In this document: positions 32,971 through 42,500 of the stretch, piece after piece
Layout of the letters: the number at the start of each line of letters is the position of its first letter
Numbering within the stretch: position 1 is the first letter of the stretch
Source: Phycisphaeraceae bacterium
Lineage (GTDB): Bacteria > Planctomycetota > Phycisphaerae > Phycisphaerales > UBA1924
NCBI GenBank assembly: GCA_020639135.1
Contig: JACKHE010000004.1
Location: 186,001 to 250,000, forward strand
Direction of reading: 5' to 3'
Length of the DNA stretch: 64,000 nucleotides
Position numbers and translations under genes: made by a program
The notes under the pieces: model-generated
Databases searched by the model: none
The model's input: only the letters and a program-made list of their open reading frames with translations
What the model was told of the DNA's origin: nothing

Positions 32971-34170
32971 GTGAAGAAGACGATCGAACAGGTTGATGTC
33001 GCCGGGAAGGTCGTGCTGCTGCGCGCAGACTTCAACGTCCCCATCGAGAACGGCTCGATCCGGGACGACCGGCGGATCGTCGAGACGCTGCCGACGATCC
33101 GGTCGGTGCTCGATCGGGGCGGCCGGCTGGTGATCCTGTCGCACATGGGGCGTCCGAAGTACGGGTACGAGGCGGGGCTGTCGCTGGCGCCGGTGGCGAA
33201 GCGGCTGGGCGAGCTGCTGGGCGCGGAGGTCGCGTTCCCGTCGGCGGGGGATTGCTCGCAGCCGATCGACGTGTCGTTGGGCGCCCTGGAGAACGGGCGG
33301 GCGATGCTGCTGGAAAACCTTCGGTTCCACGCCGGCGAGAAGCAGGGCGACGGCGCCTTCGCGGGCAAGCTGGCGGCGCTGGGGGACATCTACTGCAACG
33401 ACGCGTTCGGCGCCTCGCACCGCGCCGACGCCTCGATGGTCGCGGTCCCCGAGGCGATGGCCGGCAAGCCCCGCGTCTGCGGGCTGCTCGTCAGGTCGGA
33501 GCTGGCGCAGTTCCACGCGATCCTGGACAACCCCGCGGCGCCGTTCGTCGCGGTGCTCGGCGGCGCGAAGGTCTCGGACAAGATCCCCGCGATCGAGCAC
33601 CTGATCCCCAAGGCGAGCGCGATCCTCATCGGCGGCGCGATGGCGTACACGTTCGGCGCCGCGCTGGGCAAGCGGGTCGGCAAGAGCATCGTCGAGCAGG
33701 GCCGGCTCAAGGACGCCAAGCGCATCCTCGACGCCGCGGCGGCTTCGAAGTGCGACCTGCACCTGCCGGTCGATCACGTGTGCTCGACGGAGTTCGCCAA
33801 GTCGTCGGGTGACATCGAGGTCTTCGAGGACAACATCGGCGACGGCTTCATGGGGTTGGACATCGGCCCGGCGACGCAGTCGCAGTACGCGAAGGTGATC
33901 GCCGGCGCGAAGACGATCGCGTGGAACGGTCCGATGGGCGTCTTCGAGTGGCCGGCGTTTTCCGTCGGGACGCAGCAGGTCGCCGAGGCGATCGCCGGGG
34001 CGACCGCGGGGGGCGCCGGGTCGCTCATCGGTGGCGGCGACACCGCCAGCGCGGCCAATCGGTTCGGGATCGCCGAGCGCGTGACGCACATCTCGACCGG
34101 TGGCGGGGCGAGCCTGGCGCTGCTCGCCGGGGAGCGCCTCAAGGCGATCGACCTGCTGGACGAGGCGTAA
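32971..34170 (+). CDS. pgk: Phosphoglycerate kinase
   Basis: 399 residues from a GTG start with GGGAG upstream. It catalyses the ATP-forming step between 1,3-bisphosphoglycerate and 3-phosphoglycerate in glycolysis. All family motifs are present: VVLLRADFNVPIENGSIRDD, SHMGRPK, LLENLRFHAGEKQGD, DAFGASHRADASMV, VLGGAKVSDKIPAIEHLI, and NGPMGVFE with the closing GGGDTASAANRFG and HISTGGGASLALLAGE in the nucleotide half. Length is standard. It is monocistronic, without gap or tpi alongside, and 146 bp separate it from pilT. Confidence 0.97.
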   Translation: MKKTIEQVDVAGKVVLLRADFNVPIENGSIRDDRRIVETLPTIRSVLDRGGRLVILSHMGRPKYGYEAGLSLAPVAKRLGELLGAEVAFPSAGDCSQPIDVSLGALENGRAMLLENLRFHAGEKQGDGAFAGKLAALGDIYCNDAFGASHRADASMVAVPEAMAGKPRVCGLLVRSELAQFHAILDNPAAPFVAVLGGAKVSDKIPAIEHLIPKASAILIGGAMAYTFGAALGKRVGKSIVEQGRLKDAKRILDAAAASKCDLHLPVDHVCSTEFAKSSGDIEVFEDNIGDGFMGLDIGPATQSQYAKVIAGAKTIAWNGPMGVFEWPAFSVGTQQVAEAIAGATAGGAGSLIGGGDTASAANRFGIAERVTHISTGGGASLALLAGERLKAIDLLDEA

Positions 34171-34316
34171 TCCCGGGCGGGCATCGGGACCCGGCGGGTC
34201 TCCCGGGGCCGGGCGATCGTTCGTGACTTGCGCGCCGGCGTCTGGTAGGGTGCTGGGACGCTCGCCGGGGTCATCGCTGTGCACGCCCCGGTGCCGAGGA
34301 AAGGAGCGCCCGGTCG

Positions 34317-35525
34317 ATGCCCAAGCTCAGTATCAAGCAGCTGCTGTTCAACATGTCGCAGTACGAGGCGTCGGACCTGCACCTGAAGGTGGGGATGCCG
34401 CCGATCTTCCGGATCGACGGCGACCTGAAGATGCTGAACCTGCCGCCGCTGACGGCGGAGGACACCGACCGGCTGATGAGCGAGATCATCCCCAAGGGGC
34501 TGCGCGAGCGGTACGACAAGTCGGGCGACCTCGACTTTTCCGCCTTCCTCGACACGAAGTCGTTCGAGGACGAGCAGCGGGGCGTCAAGGCGCCGGAGTC
34601 CGACGGCGCGGGCGGGATGCAGCCGGCGGTGCGGGGCGAGGGCGTGGACCGGTACCGGTGCAACATCTTCCGCGCCGAGGGCGGCATGCACGGCGCGATC
34701 CGGCGCATCAAGCCCGAGATCCCGACGTTCGACGCGCTGAACCTGCCGCCGATCTACGCGAAGCTGGCGGAGGAGACGCACGAGGGTCTGGTGCTGGTGG
34801 TGGGGGTGACGGGCTGCGGGAAGTCCACGACGCTGGCGTGCCTGCTCGAGCGCGTCAACGAGACGCGCGCGTGCAACATCGTGACGATCGAGGACCCCGT
34901 CGAGTATCACTTCCACCCGCGCAAGTCCATCATCAGCCAGCGCGAGGTCGGGCTGGACGTCGGGTCGTACCGCGATGCGCTGCGCTACATCGTCCGCCAG
35001 GACCCGGACGTGATCTTCATCGGCGAGCTGCGCGACCACGACACGGTGCTCGCGGCGATCCAGGCCGCCGAGACGGGGCACCTCGTCTTCGGCTCGCTGC
35101 ACACCGCCGACACGATGCAGGCCTTCAGCCGGATCATCGAGTTCTTCCCGCAGGCCGAGCACAACTTCGTGCGCTCGGCGCTCTCCGGCTCGCTCCGCGC
35201 CGTGTGCGCGCAGCGGCTGATGCCGGCGAACAAGGACGCCACGAAGGGCGTCGGCGTCGTCCCGGCGACGGAGGTGCTGCTGAACAACGCGGTCGTGCGC
35301 GAGAAGATCCGCGACGGCGAGGACGAGGACCTGCCGGCGATCGTGCAGAACTCCCGCGAGGAGGGCATGCGCAGCTTCACGCAGAGCCTGGGCGAGCTCG
35401 TCGAGAAGGAGATGATCACCCTCGCGACAGCGATGGAGTTCGCGCCCAACCGCGAGGCGCTCCAGTCGATGCTCAAGGGTGTGCACGTCCGCGCCGACAC
35501 GGGCGTCGGCCGCATCAAGGGCTGA
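34317..35525 (+). CDS. PilT/PilU-type twitching-motility retraction ATPase
   Basis: 402 residues of the type IV pilus retraction ATPase group (GspE/PilT superfamily). It starts with the N-terminal domain (ASDLHLKVGMPPIFRIDGDL). The RecA-like domain carries Walker A GVTGCGKSTT (163-172), IEDPVEYHF (Asp-box), Walker B VIFIGELRD (232-240) and the His-box GHLVFGSLHTAD (254-265). A segment at about 80-112 (DEQRGVKAPESDGAGGMQPA) is an insertion relative to textbook PilT. The hexamer acts at the cytoplasmic face of the inner membrane. No other pilus gene is present here, so whether it is PilT or PilU cannot be decided. Confidence 0.9.
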   Translation: MPKLSIKQLLFNMSQYEASDLHLKVGMPPIFRIDGDLKMLNLPPLTAEDTDRLMSEIIPKGLRERYDKSGDLDFSAFLDTKSFEDEQRGVKAPESDGAGGMQPAVRGEGVDRYRCNIFRAEGGMHGAIRRIKPEIPTFDALNLPPIYAKLAEETHEGLVLVVGVTGCGKSTTLACLLERVNETRACNIVTIEDPVEYHFHPRKSIISQREVGLDVGSYRDALRYIVRQDPDVIFIGELRDHDTVLAAIQAAETGHLVFGSLHTADTMQAFSRIIEFFPQAEHNFVRSALSGSLRAVCAQRLMPANKDATKGVGVVPATEVLLNNAVVREKIRDGEDEDLPAIVQNSREEGMRSFTQSLGELVEKEMITLATAMEFAPNREALQSMLKGVHVRADTGVGRIKG

Positions 35526-35553
35526 TCACAACCCGCTGCTTCTCAAGGCGTTA

Positions 35554-38500
35554 TCACGGCGTCGGCGACCCGTCCAGGGTGATGTTGTCGAAGCACCACC
35601 GCGAGGTCGGGCCGGGGTCGGCGTAGGGCGGGATGAGCGTGAAGTCGGCCCACGTCGTCACCTCGGAGGGGTCGTTCGGGAAGTCCACCTCCTCGGGATC
35701 GTCGGGGTCGAGCCAGCGCCACTGGCCGGCGCACTGGCCGGTCATGAGCGCATCGACCCAGACGAAGTCGCGCGATTCGGGGCTGTTCTCTGCGACGCCG
35801 CCGTTGGGCCAGTCGGGCAGCGCGGCGTTGCGCGCGACGCCGATGATGTCGCTGAGCCTGAAATCGTTGCAGGGCGCCGGCGGGATGCCGAGGAAGATGC
35901 CGTCGAAGTCCTGGAACAGGTAGAAGCAGAAGTCGTCGGGGAAGACGGGGCCGACGGGCATGGCGGCGAGCTGGAGGACCTCGATGGGGTCGCGGAGGAA
36001 GACGCCGTCGCCGCCGGAGTCGAGGCCGGTGATGGTGTCCAGCCCATCTATGGCGTTGGCTCTGGCAGTAATAGTCATGCCAGACATCTCACTGGGGCCG
36101 CCCGTTTCTTCGCCGCTGTCGGTGTCAATGGTGATTTCGAATACGCCATCTCCGCCCGGAATGCCGGAGGCGTCCACCTCGACGGTGTAGCTGTTGTCCG
36201 TCGGGCCGTTCGACGAAACTGTTACCCGGATCCGGAACCATGCGTTCAGCGGGACCTGCGTGCCGGTGTCGTGATACCAAGCATCCGGTCCCATGCCGAA
36301 CGGGCCGCCCGCGTGTGGGTTGACTTCGAGCAGCGCAAAGTTGGTCTCAGGGATCGGCAATGATCCGGGTGAGCCGAATCCACTCAGATAGTCGTAATCA
36401 ATATCAGGACCGCCGAGCTGGAGTGCGGTAACACTGCCGTTTGGGCCGTCAAAATCGAGTGCGTACCTCGACTTGGAATCGGTGACGTAGCAATCGACTT
36501 CAAGAACGCAATCTGTCGATCCTGTCGCGTAGGCCGCCGATCCTGGCAAGGTCACATCGAGATAGTACGAGTGGCCGTCGGTATTGAATCCGTGGGCGTT
36601 GATCCCTCGCAGGACATGCCCCCGCCCGCTGCCTGTTGGGTCGTCAATGACCAAATCGCCAGGCCCGGCATACCGCCCGTCCGCCTGCCCGTCGATCGGC
36701 GCGTTGGCCGGGTAGTCCTCGAAGCCCTCGCTGTAGGGCAGCGTCGTCGGCGGGCCGGTGGCGATCACGGGGTCGGCGCCGTCGAGCGTGACATCATCGA
36801 CCCAGATGGATTCGCCGAGCGAGCCGGTCTGGTTGCCGGATTCGAAGGCGAGCTCGTCCACGGCGACGGAGCCGGCGGTCCAGCCGGGCGCCGCGTAGCC
36901 GGCCAGCGGCGCGAGGGTGGGGTCGGGGACGACCACCACCCCGTCGCGGCGGACGGTGAGGTTCTGCGCGGCGTCCACCTCGAAGGTGAAGCGGTGGAAC
37001 GTGTTGGTGTCGTCCCACATCGCGTCGGTGGGGACGTTGATCCAATGCGAGTTGACCGGCGGGACGTCGGGGGCGGCGTCGGGCTGGGCGGAGTCGTCGG
37101 GCTCGATCGCGGGTGTGAAGTTCGGGTTGCGGACGCGCAGGTGCAGGCGCGGGTGGCCCGAGCCGTCGAGGACGACAACGCCGTTGTCGTTCTCGACGCC
37201 GATGAGCAGGCGCGCGACGGCAGGGTCGAAGGGGTCGATGCCGAAGGTGTTGTCGTTGAGCGCGACGGCGCGGACGGCGGAGAAGCCGGAGAGCGCGACA
37301 TCGACGCCCAGCGTCCAGGGGGCGGTGTTGGCGGAGGCGATGGGCAGGGCGGTCCCGAACTCGGGCCGGTAGCCGCCGTCGGGGAAGGCGGAGTCCTCGC
37401 AGACGGACTGCGAGGACGACGAGGAGAGCGAGTCGTCGATGTAGGCCTGGTTGTTCCCGAGATCGAACCATCGGCCCCCCTGAAACGTGAGGGCCCCACC
37501 GGCGTTGTACACCTCGATATCGTCGGCGTAGGGCAGTGAGAAGGCCGGCGGCGTCGGGAAGACGACCAGTTCGCCGGTGATGAGGATGTTGTCGTAGCAG
37601 GTGTTGTGGACCTCGTACGCGGGGTCCTCGCTGGGTGTGGGATCACCGGCCCAGAGCAGGCGGACGGTGTCGATCGAGGAGGCGCTGAGGAGGGGCTGGG
37701 GGATCTGCGCGGTGGTCGGGAAGAGCGATGTCCCGATCGCCGGTCCGAATGGCCCGGTCGGGAAGACCTTGGCGAAGCCGTCTTCGATGTCGTCGGAGCC
37801 GTCGAGGGGGGTGGCGTCGCCGTTGTCTCCGGGGGCGGGGTCGGTCAGTGTGCGGGTCTCGGAGTCGTTGAACCAGATCTGCATCTCGTTGTGCTTGACG
37901 ACGAGGCGGAGGGTGAACCACTCGTTGAGCTTGTACTGGAATCCGTCGGCGCCGAGTCCGGCGTTGGGGATGGTCGAGAAGTACGTGGCAGCGCCGTCGG
38001 CGTCGGTCCCGAGGAAGACAGGGCGGTCCATGTAGCCCTGCGGATTGGCGAACGTCAGGAAATCGCTCGTCAGCGAGGGCGCGTAACCGCCGAGAAAGGC
38101 GCGCCCGGCGATCATGGCGAATCCCTCGGCGCTTGATGTCCAGTCGATCCAGCGGAAGGTCTTGATGTCCGTCAGAAAGACGTCGATGTCGGCGATGACG
38201 GGCTCGTCGATTGTCGCGGCGAAGAGGGGCGTCTCGCACCTGGCGCCGAAGAAGCAGCAGGCGTTCTCGATGATGGCCGTCTCGGCGCGCGCATCGCAGA
38301 GGCATTCCTCAGCGCCCCAGCCGGCGCAGGTGTCGCTGGCGACGCTGGCGGTGAACTCGACGCCGAAGACGCCGGAGTGCTCCGGGTCGATGAGCGTCCA
38401 GTCGCCGTACACGGACTCGCCGGTGGCGCCGCCGTCGGGGGCGATTCGGAAGGCGACGCAGTCGGGGCAGCCGTCGGTGTCGAGGTCGTTGCTGTAGGCG

Positions 38501-39285
38501 CCGTTGAAGATGGCGATGGTGTCGGCGATTGCCGGCCCGTTGTCGATGGTGGCTTGCGCGAGGGGGAAGCCGCCGGGGTCGGTCGTGTGGACGGCGTCGA
38601 CCTGGTAGAGGCAGAAGAAGCCGATGCTCTGGCCGAACTGACCGAGGATGATGCCGAGGTCCGCGGTGTCGATGACGCCGTCGGCGTTGATGTCGGCGAC
38701 GGAGAATCCCGGCGCACCGCTGGCGCCGAAGGAGCCGAGGAGGATGCCCAGGTCGGCGCTATCGACGCCGCCGTCGTTGTTGAGGTCGGCGGTGAGCACG
38801 CCGAGCCCGGCGTCCTCATCGAGGTCCACGCCCTGCCACCGGGGGAGCAGGTCGGGCAGGGGCGGCTCGCTGTCGTCGAACTGGCCGTCCACGCAGAGGG
38901 TGGGGATGTACCAGCTCTGGGAGATATCCCAGAGGCCGCCCTGCGGGTTGGTCTGGTCCTGCATGCTGACCTGGAAGCGGTCGAAGATCGGGTCCGTCGA
39001 GCGGGGGTAGCTAGAGAAGTCGTCGAAGTACATCGAGACGGAGCCGCGGCTGGTGGGGATGGTGGTCAGCGCTCCGTTGAACCGCTGTGGCGCGCGGCTG
39101 CGCGGCGCCTCGTCGATCGTCGTGCGCTTGAGGAGTCGTCCCAGCTCGCCGGGCCCGGCGATGGGGCCGGCGGCCTCGACGGCGGTTGGCGCCTGCGCGA
39201 GGGTCGCCGGGGGAGTCACGGCGACGAGCAGCGCGGACGCTGCGAGTGCGGACGACGCGGCGACGAACGGCCTGAGCCGGTTCAT
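35554..39285 (-). CDS. Giant secreted protein with paired dockerin-like calcium repeats
   Basis: 1243 residues from MNRLRPF (39283-39285), chosen because it opens the signal peptide (FVAASSALAASALLVAVTPP, then ATLA-Q). Residues 167-187 and 198-218 are two dockerin type I-like loops, DLNNDGGVDSADLGILLGSF and DINADGVIDTADLGIILGQF, with the Asp/Asn pattern of an EF-hand calcium site. The rest is beta-rich with repeated W/G/D-containing blocks reminiscent of LamG/concanavalin-like folds, and cysteine pairs in the middle. It is a paralogue of the protein at 39546-44195, sharing order and C-terminus (FPDDFCFYL, then WCFDNITLDGSPTP), but shorter by one inserted region. There is no PEP-CTERM or transmembrane tail. 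Cell-surface or extracellular function is inferred. Confidence 0.88.
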   Translation of the reverse strand: MNRLRPFVAASSALAASALLVAVTPPATLAQAPTAVEAAGPIAGPGELGRLLKRTTIDEAPRSRAPQRFNGALTTIPTSRGSVSMYFDDFSSYPRSTDPIFDRFQVSMQDQTNPQGGLWDISQSWYIPTLCVDGQFDDSEPPLPDLLPRWQGVDLDEDAGLGVLTADLNNDGGVDSADLGILLGSFGASGAPGFSVADINADGVIDTADLGIILGQFGQSIGFFCLYQVDAVHTTDPGGFPLAQATIDNGPAIADTIAIFNGAYSNDLDTDGCPDCVAFRIAPDGGATGESVYGDWTLIDPEHSGVFGVEFTASVASDTCAGWGAEECLCDARAETAIIENACCFFGARCETPLFAATIDEPVIADIDVFLTDIKTFRWIDWTSSAEGFAMIAGRAFLGGYAPSLTSDFLTFANPQGYMDRPVFLGTDADGAATYFSTIPNAGLGADGFQYKLNEWFTLRLVVKHNEMQIWFNDSETRTLTDPAPGDNGDATPLDGSDDIEDGFAKVFPTGPFGPAIGTSLFPTTAQIPQPLLSASSIDTVRLLWAGDPTPSEDPAYEVHNTCYDNILITGELVVFPTPPAFSLPYADDIEVYNAGGALTFQGGRWFDLGNNQAYIDDSLSSSSSQSVCEDSAFPDGGYRPEFGTALPIASANTAPWTLGVDVALSGFSAVRAVALNDNTFGIDPFDPAVARLLIGVENDNGVVVLDGSGHPRLHLRVRNPNFTPAIEPDDSAQPDAAPDVPPVNSHWINVPTDAMWDDTNTFHRFTFEVDAAQNLTVRRDGVVVVPDPTLAPLAGYAAPGWTAGSVAVDELAFESGNQTGSLGESIWVDDVTLDGADPVIATGPPTTLPYSEGFEDYPANAPIDGQADGRYAGPGDLVIDDPTGSGRGHVLRGINAHGFNTDGHSYYLDVTLPGSAAYATGSTDCVLEVDCYVTDSKSRYALDFDGPNGSVTALQLGGPDIDYDYLSGFGSPGSLPIPETNFALLEVNPHAGGPFGMGPDAWYHDTGTQVPLNAWFRIRVTVSSNGPTDNSYTVEVDASGIPGGDGVFEITIDTDSGEETGGPSEMSGMTITARANAIDGLDTITGLDSGGDGVFLRDPIEVLQLAAMPVGPVFPDDFCFYLFQDFDGIFLGIPPAPCNDFRLSDIIGVARNAALPDWPNGGVAENSPESRDFVWVDALMTGQCAGQWRWLDPDDPEEVDFPNDPSEVTTWADFTLIPPYADPGPTSRWCFDNITLDGSPTP

Positions 39286-39468
39286 GGCGGATCTCCCGGA
39301 TGTTGGACACGGGGCCACCGGGTTCGACGCGGACGCCGGGGGCTCGCGCGGCGGCCGGCCCGAGCGGGGGTGGGTCGGCCGGGGAAGGCTACGTCAGGAT
39401 GTCGCGAGCGGTTCCGGGTGTCAACGGAAAAGGTCGGGGGAATCGGCCGGGGATGCGGTGTGGGGATG

Positions 39469-39500
39469 AAAAAACGCCGCGGAGGTTTCCCTCCGCGGCG
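39469..39500 (-). terminator. Intrinsic terminator of the giant secreted protein gene
   Basis: Read on the minus strand, an 11-bp GC-rich stem (CGCCGCGGAGG paired with CCTCCGCGGCG, loop of four) is followed by six T. It lies 46 bp after the stop of the gene at 39546-44195 and is the clearest terminator in the window. Confidence 0.92.
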
Positions 39501-39545
39501 CTTGAGTTACGAGGTTACTCGTAGAGGAAGTAGATCAGCCGGGGC

Positions 39546-42500
39546 TTACGGGGTGTCCGAGCCGGTGAGGCTGACGTTGTCGAAGTACCACGAAGAGGGC
39601 TGGCCCGGGTTGGTGAACGCCGGGATATCGAGGTAGGTCGCCCAGGTGTCGACGTCGCCGGGAACGGCGGGGATGTCAACGAGGGTGCCTTCGACCTCGG
39701 GATCCAGCCAGATCCAGTCACCCGTGCAGGGGGTGCCGGCCATGGCCACTTCGTGCCAGATGAAGCCCTGAGACTCGGGGCAGACCTCCGGGTTGGCGCC
39801 GTCCGGCCAGTTGGGCAGGGCGACGTTCTTGAGGGCGCCGAGGATGGTGGAGAGCTCGAGGATGCCCGTGCAGGGGGCGGGAGCGACACCCAGAGAGATG
39901 CCGTCGATGTCCTCGATGCGGTAGAAGCAGAAGTCATCCGGGAAGGTGTTGGCGCCGGGCAGGGTCGCATCCTCGTGAACCGTGATGGGATCACGGAGGA
40001 AGGTGCCGGTGCCGCCCTGATCGAGACCGGTGATGGTGTCCATACCGTTGATGGCGTTAGCCGTCGCCGTGATGGGCCTGCCGGTCCTGGTGCTGGGGCC
40101 GCCAACCTCGCCACCGTCGTTGGTGGCCAGCGAGGTCTCGAAGGTGCCATCGCCGCCGACCATGCCGGAGGAGTCGAGATCAGCCGTGTAGGTGATCATG
40201 CCGACGCCGGCGTTGTGGACGGTGACGCGCAGACGGAACCAGGCGTTGTAGTTGATGGCCACGCCGGTGTCGTAGTACCAGTTGTCGGGGCCCATACCGA
40301 AGGGGCCGCCGGCGCTGGGGTTCTGCTCGAGCAGCGAGAAGTGGTCCGACGGGACGGGCATGGAGCCGGGCGAGCCGGTGCCGATGCCGAGAACGTAGTC
40401 CAGGTCGGGGCCACCGAGGCCGATCGAGGTGACGGTGCCGTTGACGCCGTCGAGGTCGATGGCGTAGCGGGACTTGTTGTCCGTGACGTAGCAGTCGGTC
40501 TCGAAGACGCAGTCGGCGCCGCCGTTGATGGCGTACGCGGTCGGCCACGTCGAGGTGAGATCGATGAAGAAGGAGCTGCCGGTCTCGTTGAAGCCGGCCA
40601 GGTTGATCGCCTTGATGCAGTTGCCGAAGCCGGTCGCGGAGGGATCGTCAACCACGTTGATGCCGGCGCCCTGGTAGCGGGGGAAGCCGTCGAAGACGAA
40701 GTTGAAGTGCGGGACGTCCGAGCAGTCGAGCGGCTGGGCGGCATCGTTGCCCATCCCGTCGCCGAGATAGGTCCACATGCCGGTCAGGATCTCGAACTCG
40801 CAGGGATCGACGACCTTGAAGTGGTTGGAGACGTTGATGACGCCCGGGCAGGGAGCCACGCCGGTCATCGTGTCAACAGCGAAGATCTGGTCAACGGCGA
40901 TGACGTCGCTGACGGCGATCTTGCCGCCGATGATGTTGTAGTAGTTGTTGTTCGCGGGCAGGCTGGGAACATGGATGTCCTGCTGGCCGGCGGTGTCGGG
41001 ATCCGCATCGTCGATCGAATCGACGCTGTACTTGCAGAAGACGTTGGTGGGATCGTAGGTGTCCCAATCGAAGGTGTCGCAGACGCCCATCGTGTCCGGG
41101 GGATCGAAGGCGACGCGGGTGGTGACGAACTGGAGCCTCACACCGATCGCGGCCTTGGTGCCGGTGTCGGGGTCATCGAACAGGCCGGCGTTCGGGAAGA
41201 ACTCGGACGGACGGTTCGGGTTCGTGAAGCACTGCAGGTCCTTGCAGATGACCGCGCCCATGCAATCGGCCTGGCGGACCCAGACGAGGTCCCCATCGCT
41301 GAGGCCCCAGTCGTTGACGGGGTCGATGCCGCCGATGGCGTCGGACTTGATCATGTACTCACACCAGTCGTCCAGATCGCTCGTCGAGTAGTTGAGCGCC
41401 TGGAGGCCCTGCTCGATGCAGAGGTTGGTGTCAACCAGCGAAGCGCCGTCAACGAAGGGCGTGTCGCCCTGGCCGTTGATGGACTGGTTCACCGGGTAAT
41501 CGCTGAAGTCATCGTACATCGGCAGCGCGTACTCGGGGCCGGCCGCGATGACCGGGCCGAAGCCGTTGAGCGCAACATCGTCAACGCTGAGGCCGACGAA
41601 TGCGGTGCCCTGCTGGTTGCCGGCCTCGAAGTTCACCTGGGTGATCGCGTTCGAGGTGGCGATGAAGTTGCCGCCGTTGAAGAGGACGCCCGAGCCGGGA
41701 GCCGTCTCGTAGCCGACAGCCTGGGCCTCGCCGAGGCCGCTGTCATAAGCGGTGATGGCGGCGGCGCCCTTCATGGCGGTCAGGTTGAAGGCGTCATCCA
41801 CGTTGAAGGAGTAGGAACGGAAGACGTTCACGTCGGCCGCCTCGAAGCGGACGGTGGTGGGAACGTTGATGAACTTGGGGTTGGGGGTCGCGACGAGGTC
41901 GGTCTGACGATCGACATCGGTGGGCGACTCCTCGGTGTTGGGATCGAAGTTGGGGTTCTTCACGCGCATGTGCATGCGGGAAGCGCCGCCGGCCTCGAGG
42001 ATGGTCAGGCCGTTGACGTTCTCGACGCCGGTCAGGAGCCGGGCGACGACAACGGTGTCGGGATCCTGGGAGATGACGTCGTCATCGAGCCGGATCGAGC
42101 GGACCTCGGTCGAGTTCGACATGGAGATGTTGACGGAGAAGGTCCAGTCGTTGGTCGCGTCGGCGACTGCCGTGGGCAGACCCGAGTTGAACTCGTTGCG
42201 GAACTGGCCGTCGAAGGTGATGTTCTCCTGCAGGATGGCGTTGTCGCCGGACGCGGAGAAGGTGTCATCGATGATGGCGCGGCTTGACTGCGCATCGAAC
42301 CAGCGACCGCCCTGGAGGGCGAGGTTGGCGCCGCCGAAGTACGTCTCGCAGTTGTCGAGGTAGTTCAGGGCGAACTTGGGCAGATCCGGCGTCGGGAACA
42401 GGAGGCCCTCGACGTGGATGTTGTCATAGAACATGTTGTGGGGCTCGTACCCGGGAACCTCCGCGGGGGTCGGATCGCCGGCCCACAGGAAGCGGAAGGT

